From: Mucilaginibacter inviolabilis
GTDB lineage: Bacteria > Bacteroidota > Bacteroidia > Sphingobacteriales > Sphingobacteriaceae
Reading direction: 5' to 3'
NCBI RefSeq assembly: GCF_011089895.1
Contig: NZ_JAANAT010000003.1
Span: 434,001 to 498,000, forward strand
DNA: 64,000 nucleotides
Shown: one piece after another, positions 44,771 to 52,492 of the stretch
How the letters are laid out: every line of letters begins with the position of its first letter
Numbering within the stretch: position 1 is the first letter of the stretch
Program-made: the position numbers and the translations under genes
Notes under the pieces: generated by a model
Told to the model about the DNA's origin: nothing
Database searches by the model: none
What the model saw: only the letters and a program-made list of their open reading frames with translations

Positions 44771-44986
44771 AAAATCTTAAGGCAATTTTTAGTTTACCCA
44801 CCTTTTGCCCACGAATTGATTCTTGTTAATTATCAACGCTTTGCAAGTAAATCATGTTAAAAATGTGCGAATGTTGAAAACTAAATTGTTTATTGGAGGC
44901 TTACTTGTTGTAATTTGAACTCAATAAGTCTTTACGAAGCAATAACAATTGTTAACCTAAAGCGGATGTTCTGCAAACAAAATTGA

Positions 44987-46390
44987 ATGGAAGAAGAATT
45001 TGAATTTGGTTTTACCGAAGATCCAAAGTTTTCGGTAGAACGGTACGAGGAGATGATCCGTAATCACGACCAGTACTTTTTTGATGCCCAGGCGTTTGAG
45101 AACATTATCGACTACTACATCGAGAAAAATGATCCGGCCAAGGCGCTGCAAGTAGCAGAATACGCCCGTAACCAACACCCTTTTGCGGCAGTTTTTTTAA
45201 TTAAACAGGCACAATTGCTGGTAGTTACCAACAAAGTGACCGAGGCATTTGCGGCTTTGGAAAAAGCGGCCATGCTGGAGGCTTCTGATGCGGATATTTA
45301 TATTATCCGCGGCAATCTGTACGAAAGTATGGAGCGCTATGGCGAAGCCCTGGAAAATTATGAAAAAGCATTGGGCCTGGCCGAGGAGACCGACGAAATC
45401 CTGCTGCATATTGCCTACGTATACCAGAACATGGGCGATTATGATACGGCCATAACCTATCTTAAGCTTTGCCTTAAGCAGAATATGGAAAACCAGGATG
45501 CCCTTTACGAGCTGGCTTTTTGCTATGACGTAATGGACAACCAGCAGGAGAGCGTACAGTTTTATCAGCAGTATATTGATAACGAGCCTTACAGTTATGC
45601 CGCCTGGTATAACCTGGGCAATGCCTACACCAAGCTAAGCTTATTTGAAAAAGCTATTGATGCGTATGACTATGCCATACTGATCAAAGACAGCTTTGCA
45701 TCGGCCTACTTTAACAAGGGTAATGCCCTGGTTAACCTGGAAAAATATGCCGAAGCTATTGAAGTATACCGCCACACCTTTGAGTACGAGCAGCCCAATG
45801 CCGATACTTACTGCGCCATTGGCGAGTGCTACGAAAAGCTGGAGCAGATGGATGATGCACGCGCCTTTTATAAAAAATCGGTTAAGATGGATCCTAAGCT
45901 GGCCGACGCCTGGTTTGGCATAGGGGTTACGCTTGATTTTGAGGAACGCTATTTTGAGGCCCTGCATTTTTATAAAAAAGCGCTCGACCTGGATATCGCT
46001 AATGCCGACTACTGGTTTGCTATAGCCGATGCTGAGTATAAACTGGGCCACATGACCGAAGCCGAGCAGGCTTATGAAAAAGTGGTAGAGCTTAATCCGC
46101 TGGATATTGATGCCTGGCTGGATTATTCCTCCATATTGTATGAGCAGGACAGATTAACCAGCGCCATTGAGATCATATCCGAGGCTATTAAAAATAACCC
46201 CGAAGCAGCAGAGCTTTATTACCGTATGGTGGCTTATTTATTTGCCAAAGGCGAATATAACGAAGCGCTAAACCATCTGGAAATGGCCCTCACCAGCGAT
46301 CCGGAAAAGCATTATATACTTTTTGATTACCTGCCGCAATTGCAAAAGAACAAGGTAATTGTGGATATTATTAATAAGTATACGAAATAA
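44987..46390 (+). CDS. Large TPR protein
   Basis: 467 residues made almost wholly of about 11-12 tetratricopeptide repeats from residue 35 on, for example AAWYNLGNAYTKLSLFEKAI and ADAWFGIGVTLDFEERYFEA. An acidic N-terminus (MEEEFEFGFTED) precedes them. No signal peptide or membrane segment, so it is probably a cytoplasmic scaffold. The partner is unknown. Divergent from the dehydrogenase operon; a terminator follows. Confidence 0.9.
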   Translation: MEEEFEFGFTEDPKFSVERYEEMIRNHDQYFFDAQAFENIIDYYIEKNDPAKALQVAEYARNQHPFAAVFLIKQAQLLVVTNKVTEAFAALEKAAMLEASDADIYIIRGNLYESMERYGEALENYEKALGLAEETDEILLHIAYVYQNMGDYDTAITYLKLCLKQNMENQDALYELAFCYDVMDNQQESVQFYQQYIDNEPYSYAAWYNLGNAYTKLSLFEKAIDAYDYAILIKDSFASAYFNKGNALVNLEKYAEAIEVYRHTFEYEQPNADTYCAIGECYEKLEQMDDARAFYKKSVKMDPKLADAWFGIGVTLDFEERYFEALHFYKKALDLDIANADYWFAIADAEYKLGHMTEAEQAYEKVVELNPLDIDAWLDYSSILYEQDRLTSAIEIISEAIKNNPEAAELYYRMVAYLFAKGEYNEALNHLEMALTSDPEKHYILFDYLPQLQKNKVIVDIINKYTK

Positions 46391-46409
46391 ACAGATGGGC
46401 GAATGAATG

Positions 46410-46452
46410 AATGGCGGTTGATCTCAGTATCAGTCGCCATTTTTTATTTTTA
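46410..46452 (+). terminator. Terminator after the TPR gene
   Basis: ATGGCG pairs with CGCCAT, and GAT with ATC inside; TTTTTTATTTTT follows. Confidence 0.75.
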
Positions 46453-46463
46453 TTCAAGACGGG

Positions 46464-46538
46464 TGTCATGGTGAGCCCCGTCGAACCATGGTGGGAAAGG
46501 CCTCTGCGCACGAGTCTTCGACGGGGCTCAGACTGACA
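46464..46538. repeat. Palindromic intergenic element, family B, copy 3
   Basis: TGTCATGGTGAGCCCCGTCG at the left, TTCGACGGGGCTCAGACTGACA-like at the right; core CCATGGTGGGAAAGGCCTCT. Confidence 0.85.
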
Positions 46539-46703
46539 GCCCTTTTTACCTCGTGATCAATGCTTCCTTTAATCGCATATAAATTTTACAAAAACTTCAT
46601 CATTTCCACATCTGAAATTAGCACAATTGCATAACTGAGTCATTTTTTTTTCAGATATTTGTATCGTTAGAACTTTTAGTTATAGGCTATAACCATCTAT
46701 TGT

Positions 46704-47465
46704 ATGAATTATATGATCAATGATCTACCCGAACGTACAGCTAAACCCCGCGATAAAGGCATCACCATGGTGATGGATAAAGGACTAAGTTTAAGACAAG
46801 TGGAGGATTTTCTGGAAGTAGGTGGGCCTTATACCGATATTGTTAAGTTGGGTTGGGCAACTTCTTATGTAACGCCCAACTTAACCGAGAAAATAAAGCT
46901 ATACCAGGAAGCAGGTATCCCCGTATATTTTGGCGGTACTTTGTTTGAGGCTTTTATTGTACGTAACCAGTTTGATGATTACTGCCGCCTGTTAGATAAA
47001 TACAAACTGGAACACTGCGAGGTGTCCGACGGATCGATCACCATTGAGCATGAGATCAAATGCGAATATATCAGTCGCCTGGCAAAACAGGTTACGGTTA
47101 TATCAGAAGTAGGCTCCAAAGATGTGCAAAAGATATTTGCACCTTATAAATGGATCAAACTGATGAACGCAGAGATTGAAGCGGGGTCATGGAAGGTGAT
47201 AGCCGAAGCCCGTGAAAGCGGTAATGTAGGGATCTATCGCGACTCGGGTGAGGTAAGACAGGGTTTGGTTGATGAGATACTAACCCAGATACCCGAAGGC
47301 ACGATTATTTGGGAAGCCCCGCAAAAAGCGCAGCAGGTATGGTTTATTAAGCTGATAGGCGCCAACGTGAGCCTGGGTAATATTGCACCAACAGATATTA
47401 TTCCGCTGGAAACATTAAGATTAGGTATCCGCAGCGATACTTTCGACCATTTTTTGAATTTATAA
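46704..47465 (+). CDS. Phosphosulfolactate synthase-like protein (ComA family)
   Basis: 253 residues, the normal length. TIM-barrel features of ComA (PF02679): KPRDKGITMVMDKGLSLRQV, YTDIVKLGWATSYV, GIPVYFGGTLFEAF, EVSDGSITI and VISEVGSKD. The family adds sulfite to phosphoenolpyruvate to give phosphosulfolactate, the first step of coenzyme M synthesis in archaea. In Bacteroidota, which lack coenzyme M, it may supply sulfolactate or cysteate-type precursors, for instance for sulfonolipids (inference). No ComB/ComC partners are adjacent. Confidence 0.9.
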   Translation: MNYMINDLPERTAKPRDKGITMVMDKGLSLRQVEDFLEVGGPYTDIVKLGWATSYVTPNLTEKIKLYQEAGIPVYFGGTLFEAFIVRNQFDDYCRLLDKYKLEHCEVSDGSITIEHEIKCEYISRLAKQVTVISEVGSKDVQKIFAPYKWIKLMNAEIEAGSWKVIAEARESGNVGIYRDSGEVRQGLVDEILTQIPEGTIIWEAPQKAQQVWFIKLIGANVSLGNIAPTDIIPLETLRLGIRSDTFDHFLNL

Positions 47466-47488
47466 CTGATCTTACTAGATAAATTAAG

Positions 47489-47522
47489 AAGTCTCCGGAT
47501 TAATTTCTGGAGGCTTTTTTTG
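47489..47522 (+). terminator. Terminator after the ComA-like gene
   Basis: AAGTCTCCGGA pairs with TCTGGAGGCTT (11 bp including two G-U pairs), then a T-run. Confidence 0.8.
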
Positions 47523-47550
47523 TTTAAAGGCTTAGTCAGGGCCTTCTATA

Positions 47551-47610
47551 GTGCGTCATTGCGAGGTACGAAGCAATCCCCGACATACAAGGCGAATAAT
47601 GTAAGTCTTA
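47551..47610. repeat. Half copy of the GTCATTGCGAGGTACGAAGC element
   Basis: Positions 47551-47578 are identical to the left arm of the complete copy at 52290-52384; the right arm is missing. Confidence 0.75.
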
Positions 47611-47918
47611 GAGAAGAGAAAAAGAAAAAAACTCTCTAAGCCCTACGGCAGCAAAGACGTAATGTGTTCTAATATATCTTCCATATCTATACATTATCTG
47701 CATGTTTAATCAATAATATAATTATTAAGCTACTGTAAATAAATTTTCTATAAATAATACAAAGTAATTTAATAATTATATATATTAGTAAATCGTTTTA
47801 TCAATATATGATTTGTGAAGTTGTTTTAGGCGATAGGGGAAAGTGCTTTTTATGATTGGGCCGTAAGGCATGTATTAATTATGAAACTTATCAAATTAAC
47901 CTTATAAAACACCACACT
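47611..47918. other. AT-rich leader region, no gene seen
   Basis: About 300 bp, very AT-rich around 47700-47820; no exact promoter box or repeat family found. Confidence 0.45.
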
Positions 47919-49319
47919 ATGAAAATCAAAACTACGTTTTTGAGCGCCCTGCTGCTCGGGGCCGTCATGTCCTGTTCAAAGCAAACTCAAATTACAGATC
48001 AATTCAAAAACGATCCTCAGAAAAACAGCAAACTGGCTACCCAGGCCGATACCCCGCTTACCTGGCAGGAGCATTGGTTTGAACACAATCAGTTACTTAA
48101 CCGCGTATTCAGCGATACCAGTGTAGCGGTTTATTACGATAATGATGTTGACCGCAGCATTACCTGGCCCTACACCTACCTGGCACAAGTTTGGAACTAC
48201 ACTAAGAAAACTTACGGCTCATTTGGAGCAGAAACCCGGCTATATGTAATATTACATACTGCCAAATACAGTGGTGGCCACCCCAGTACGTACATGGATG
48301 GCAGTCACGATTACCGGAACGTAATTGACTGCGGATCAAATAGTACAACCGCCTGGACAGCGGGAACCGGCAACGATCTTGACCTTACCACCCATGAAGT
48401 TGGGCATATTGTAGAAGGAGCCTCTAAAAATGTGCATAACTCGCCGGCTTTTGGTATCTGGCATGATAGCAAATGGATGGAAATGTACATTTATGACGTG
48501 TATCTTGGTCTGGGCCGAACATCTGATGCCCAACGCTGGTATAACCTGGTATTAAATAACTCCGATACCTATCCTCGCGCCAATACCCATTGGTTTAAAG
48601 ATTGGTTTTATCCGCTGTATACCCAATACGGAAAAACCGCTGTGCTTAATAAATATTTTACTTTGCTGGCGGCCAATTTTCCAAAACACACCGTTTCAAA
48701 CGGCGTAACCAATATCAGCGAGTATACCCGGGGAATGAATTTTGGCGAATTTGTACATTTCTGGAGCGGTGCCGCCGGCGCCGATCTGAAACAGCTGGCT
48801 TTGACCGCTTTTGGAAACAAAGATGAACAAGGCAACGACTGGACCGTACAACTGGAGCAAGCAAAAGCAACATTCCCCAACGTAACTTATCCTGGTAGTA
48901 CCCCAACAACTGTTACCCTTACCGTTAGCAAAGAAAACAGTGGTGGCCCGGGCGCAGCCGAAGGCTCGCTAAAAATGATTGATGGCAACCTGACATCCAA
49001 ATTTTTTGTGGCAGGTTATGATACAGGTTTCTGGGCGCAGTTAACCTACCCATCGGCAGTGGTACTCAAAGGATACGCCCTCACTTCGGGTAATGATGCA
49101 CCAGACCGCGACCCTAAAAGCTGGAAGCTTATGGGCTCCAATGATGGCAGTAACTTTACCCAATTGGATGTACGTACCAATGAAAGTTTTCCTTCCCGAA
49201 ATCAAACCAAAAGCTATACGTTCACCAATAGCACTGCTTACAAATATTACCGCCTGTATATCACCGCAAACAACGGAAGTCCCGATTTTCAGTTGAGCGA
49301 ATGGGCTGTTAGTCAATAA
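47919..49319 (+). CDS. Lipoprotein metallopeptidase-like protein with discoidin-like C-terminal domain
   Basis: 466 residues from the ATG at 47919; 21 extra upstream codons would precede the signal and are not used. The lipobox is AVMSC (Cys19). HEVGH at 159-163 is followed 25 residues on by Glu188 (SKWMEMY), fitting a gluzincin-type zinc site. The mid-part has NFGEFVHFWSGAAGADL. The last 135 residues form an F5/8 type C-like beta-sandwich: EGSLKMIDGNLTSKFFVAGY, then KSWKLMGSNDGSNFTQLD and YRLYITANNGSPDFQLSEW. It probably binds glycans or membranes at the surface and cleaves a protein nearby. Its own terminator follows. Confidence 0.85.
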   Translation: MKIKTTFLSALLLGAVMSCSKQTQITDQFKNDPQKNSKLATQADTPLTWQEHWFEHNQLLNRVFSDTSVAVYYDNDVDRSITWPYTYLAQVWNYTKKTYGSFGAETRLYVILHTAKYSGGHPSTYMDGSHDYRNVIDCGSNSTTAWTAGTGNDLDLTTHEVGHIVEGASKNVHNSPAFGIWHDSKWMEMYIYDVYLGLGRTSDAQRWYNLVLNNSDTYPRANTHWFKDWFYPLYTQYGKTAVLNKYFTLLAANFPKHTVSNGVTNISEYTRGMNFGEFVHFWSGAAGADLKQLALTAFGNKDEQGNDWTVQLEQAKATFPNVTYPGSTPTTVTLTVSKENSGGPGAAEGSLKMIDGNLTSKFFVAGYDTGFWAQLTYPSAVVLKGYALTSGNDAPDRDPKSWKLMGSNDGSNFTQLDVRTNESFPSRNQTKSYTFTNSTAYKYYRLYITANNGSPDFQLSEWAVSQ

Positions 49320-49350
49320 CCCTTATTTTAAATAACCTTAGTAAGTTTTA

Positions 49351-49386
49351 AATAAGCCGCGATACTATCGCGGCTTATTCGTTTTT
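49351..49386 (+). terminator. Terminator after the metallopeptidase gene
   Basis: Perfect 12-bp stem AATAAGCCGCGA with its inverse around TACTA, then CGTTTTT. Confidence 0.85.
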
Positions 49387-49461
49387 GTGCCTTTTCAATA
49401 AGTTTGTTTAGTTATCTTGGGCATGAATATCTTTTACTTATAAAACAATCCAACAACAGCT

Positions 49462-50208
49462 ATGGCCACCGAAGCCGAAAACTCATCCATAGAAAATTCC
49501 GGACAAACACCTGTGCAGGCGTATTCTGATAATTCTATAGAGGTGGCGGCTTTGCTTACCCTGTCTGGCGGGTTCCTGGATGTGTTCACTTATGTTGGGC
49601 ATGGCGGGGTATTCGCCAATTCCATGACGGGTAATATTGTGTTCCTGGGTATGTATACCGCTATGGGCGACTGGCGCCGAGCCTTGCAGCATATTCCACC
49701 GATTGCAGCATTCCTGGTAGGTGTGTTTATCGCTTATCGTATGCACTTGCCGTCGGTATTAAAATATCTCCCTAAGCCAGCGTTAACCTGCCTGGGGTTC
49801 GAAATTATTGTGCTTATAGCCTGCTCGTTTTTATCAGATTCTTTTCCGGATATCCCCTTAGTGCTGGCCATATCGCTGGTGGCGGCCATGCAAAACTCCA
49901 GCTTTACCAAACTGGAAGAATGGACCTATAACTCCGTCATGACCACCGGTAACCTGCGCCGCTTTGCCGAGGCTTTTTTCAGAGGCACCATGCCCGCGCG
50001 TAATCCCGTAGCTTTGCGTGAGGCCCGTATGTTTGGCCTGGTTTGTATTTGTTTTTTAGCAGGAGCCATCCTGGCTGCTTTAACTACCAAACAATTGCAT
50101 GATTATGCCCTGTTTATACCTGCGGGCACTTTACTTATTGCGTTTATTATTTGCTGGCGCCGGCAAAAGGCGAAAATTTTGTATCTTAGAATTAAAAAAC
50201 ATGATTAA
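49462..50208 (+). CDS. DUF1275 (YoaK-like) membrane protein
   Basis: 248 residues, six predicted helices. Signature: LTLSGGFLDVFTYVGHGGVF, then ANSMTGNIVFLGMYTAMGDW, and NSSFTKLEEWTYNSVMTTGN with LRRFAEAFFRG. Inner-membrane protein of unknown function, transporter-like. The last codons overlap the start of the next gene by 8 bp (ATGATTAA), so they are translationally coupled. Confidence 0.9.
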   Translation: MATEAENSSIENSGQTPVQAYSDNSIEVAALLTLSGGFLDVFTYVGHGGVFANSMTGNIVFLGMYTAMGDWRRALQHIPPIAAFLVGVFIAYRMHLPSVLKYLPKPALTCLGFEIIVLIACSFLSDSFPDIPLVLAISLVAAMQNSSFTKLEEWTYNSVMTTGNLRRFAEAFFRGTMPARNPVALREARMFGLVCICFLAGAILAALTTKQLHDYALFIPAGTLLIAFIICWRRQKAKILYLRIKKHD

Positions 50209-50791
50209 GAGTTTAGTGGCGGCAGCAGCCTTGATTCTATTGAGCAGTTTTGCTGCTCCATTACGTGTTGATGTTAAAAACTACTTTAACATTGCCGAAG
50301 AGCAATCTTTTGGCAATTTACATTATAAACTATCCTGGAGTTCGCATCCTGTCGAAAACTATTATAAGCAGGAATACTTACCGGCCGGTGAAACATCCGA
50401 GCATTTTGATCATATGCTGATGATGGATTTTGCCATAACCAGTGCATCTGCCAGTCAACTCGCCCAACAAAAAAAGGCCGAGCTTGAAAAACAAAAACCA
50501 TCGGACCCTATTATTAACTACACTCTTTATGAAAAAGCAGGAGAGCTGATGCTTGATTTTATATTGAGTGATAGTAGTAGCGGCAGTTTAAATATAGTTG
50601 AACACAATATTTACAGGTACAAAAACTATACAGATAAAGCAGGCCATAAAGGTGTTTTATTGATTGGTATAAGCGAAAGGGCCTATGGGAAAAATATAAC
50701 ACCATTCCTTACTGCCCTGAAGCAAACCAGGGTGGAGAAACTCAATAAATTTGCGGGATATAAAATCCCGGATATTGAGATCAAATCTTAG
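50201..50791 (+). CDS. Exported hypothetical protein
   Basis: 196 residues from the ATG at 50201. A longer frame from 50099 runs inside the DUF1275 gene and lacks a signal at its N-terminus, while the chosen start gives the signal MIKSLVAAAALILLSSFAAP. The mature part is mixed alpha/beta with no recognisable motif (YFNIAEEQSFGNLHYKLSW). Probably periplasmic. Coupled to the DUF1275 gene. Confidence 0.65.
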   Translation: MIKSLVAAAALILLSSFAAPLRVDVKNYFNIAEEQSFGNLHYKLSWSSHPVENYYKQEYLPAGETSEHFDHMLMMDFAITSASASQLAQQKKAELEKQKPSDPIINYTLYEKAGELMLDFILSDSSSGSLNIVEHNIYRYKNYTDKAGHKGVLLIGISERAYGKNITPFLTALKQTRVEKLNKFAGYKIPDIEIKS

Positions 50792-50866
50792 CTTGCAGAG
50801 TTCTCTGCTTACCTGCTTTTGAAATTCAGTATTTAAACTTGGCGGTTTTCTTGCTAATATTACGCC

Positions 50867-51667
50867 ATGAAACAATACGGGCTTATAGGCTACCCCCTTT
50901 CACATTCTTTTTCAAAGAAATATTTTGCCGAAAAATTCAAGAACGAAGAGATAACCGATGCGGCTTACGAGCTGTATCCGCTCGAAAATATCAAAGATCT
51001 GCAGGATCTGCTGGATGAGCACCCGGATATCTGCGGTCTTAACATTACCATTCCCCATAAAGTAGCCGTGCTGCCTTATCTGGATTGGATTGAACATGAT
51101 GCCCGTAAAGCAGGTGCGGTAAACTGTATCTGTGTAATTGCTGAAAGTCCCTTACAGGCAGCCTTTACCGGTGAAGTTGGCGTAGAGGGCCATGATTTCA
51201 GACTGGAAGGATACAACACCGATCTGTATGGTTTTGAGATGTCCATCCGTCCGCTCATTAAGGATTTTGAAGCTGAGGCCCTGGTGCTGGGCGATGGCGG
51301 CGCGGCGAAAGCGGTAAAATGTGTGTTGGAAAACATGGGCATTGCCTTTAAAACCGTTACCCGCAAACCGCACCCCGATCATATCCTGTTCAGCGACCTG
51401 AAGCCCCATCATATTAAACAGCATAAGATCATCATTAATACCACGCCTATCGGTACATCACCCAAAATTGATGAATGCCCTCCGATACCCTATGAGGCCA
51501 TAACCGACGAGCATTTACTGTACGATCTGATCTACAATCCGGAGGAAACCTTATTTTTAAAAAAAGGCCGTGAGCAGGGCGCTGCTACCAAAAACGGTTA
51601 CGAAATGCTGGTACTGCAAGCCGAAAGATCATGGGAGATATGGAATACTAAAGACAGGCGGGTATGA
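50867..51667 (+). CDS. aroE: Shikimate dehydrogenase
   Basis: 266 residues. Substrate residues Ser12 and Ser14 (PLSHSFSK), catalytic Lys65 in NITIPHK, Asn86 in GAVNC, GYNTD with Asp119 and the NADP-binding VLGDGGAAKA. It reduces 3-dehydroshikimate to shikimate in aromatic amino-acid synthesis, in the cytoplasm. Compared with E. coli AroE there are some 15 extra residues between GAVNC and GYNTD (AESPLQAAFTGEVGVEGHDF). The stop overlaps the gldD start (ATGA). Confidence 0.95.
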   Translation: MKQYGLIGYPLSHSFSKKYFAEKFKNEEITDAAYELYPLENIKDLQDLLDEHPDICGLNITIPHKVAVLPYLDWIEHDARKAGAVNCICVIAESPLQAAFTGEVGVEGHDFRLEGYNTDLYGFEMSIRPLIKDFEAEALVLGDGGAAKAVKCVLENMGIAFKTVTRKPHPDHILFSDLKPHHIKQHKIIINTTPIGTSPKIDECPPIPYEAITDEHLLYDLIYNPEETLFLKKGREQGAATKNGYEMLVLQAERSWEIWNTKDRRV

Positions 51668-52242
51668 GATACGCCGGACTATTGATAGCAGCCTTGCTGT
51701 TTTTGGCGGCATGTGGTGGTAACCACGATTATTCGCCAAAGCCGCGGGGATATTACCGTATTGCTTTCCCTAAAAAGGAATACCGGGATTATAACACAGG
51801 CTGTCCTTATTCGTTCAGCTATCCCAAATATGCGGTTATTGAACCCGACAGAACAAAAGGAGCCAAGCCATGCTGGGTAAATATGCAATTCCCGCAATTT
51901 CATGCTACGCTGCATTTAAGCTATCAGCCGGTAACATCCAAAAAAGTATTTAATGAGCTGGTAGAAGATGCCCGCACCTTCGCTTTTAAACATACGGTAA
52001 AAGCTACTTCTATAGATGAGGGGGTTATAAGCTATGCCGATCGTAAGGTTTACGGAATCTATTACACTATTGATGGCAACGCGGCTTCATCGGCCCAATT
52101 TTTCCTCACTGATAGTACCAAAAATTACCTGCGCGGAGCGCTCTATTTTAACTCCGAACCCCGCCTGGATTCTATTCAGCCCGTACTCAATTTTATCAAG
52201 CAGGATGTAGCCGTGATGATTAAGAGTTTTAAATGGAAGTAG
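51664..52242 (+). CDS. gldD: Gliding motility lipoprotein GldD
   Basis: 192 residues. Lipoprotein signal LLFLAAC with Cys17. The GldD signature PKPRGYYRIAFPKKEY follows, then CPYSFSYPKYA and PCWVNMQFPQFHATLHLSY. GldD is a periplasmic-side lipoprotein needed for gliding and type IX secretion in Flavobacterium; it also occurs in non-gliding Bacteroidota. Overlaps aroE by 4 bp, so they are coupled. Confidence 0.93.
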   Translation: MRYAGLLIAALLFLAACGGNHDYSPKPRGYYRIAFPKKEYRDYNTGCPYSFSYPKYAVIEPDRTKGAKPCWVNMQFPQFHATLHLSYQPVTSKKVFNELVEDARTFAFKHTVKATSIDEGVISYADRKVYGIYYTIDGNAASSAQFFLTDSTKNYLRGALYFNSEPRLDSIQPVLNFIKQDVAVMIKSFKWK

Positions 52243-52289
52243 GATAGAATCAAGAGATAAGACAAAATTTGAATTCGAATAAAAAGTGC

Positions 52290-52384
52290 GTCATTGCGAG
52301 GTACGAAGCAATCTCTATGCTATACAGAGCGAATATGCGTAGCTGATATGCTTGCGTAAAGATTGCTTCGTACCTCGCAATGAC
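52290..52384. repeat. Palindromic element with perfect 25-bp terminal repeats
   Basis: Arms 52290-52314 (GTCATTGCGAGGTACGAAGC...) and 52360-52384 are perfect inverted copies around a 45-bp centre. The right arm is followed by a T-run, so it could also end gldD transcription. Confidence 0.9.
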
Positions 52385-52410
52385 GTATTTTTTTATTAGC
52401 CATGAGGGCC

Positions 52411-52482
52411 TGTCATCCTGAGCTTGTCGAAGGACGCGCGCAGAGGCCTGCCCACCATGATTCGACGGTGCTCAGCATGACA
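52411..52482. repeat. Palindromic intergenic element, family B, copy 4 (inverted)
   Basis: TGTCATCCTGAGCTTGTCGA at the left, CGACGGTGCTCAGCATGACA at the right. The core CAGAGGCCTGCCCACCATG is the reverse complement of the other copies' core. Confidence 0.85.
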
Positions 52483-52492
52483 TCCCGCTTGA

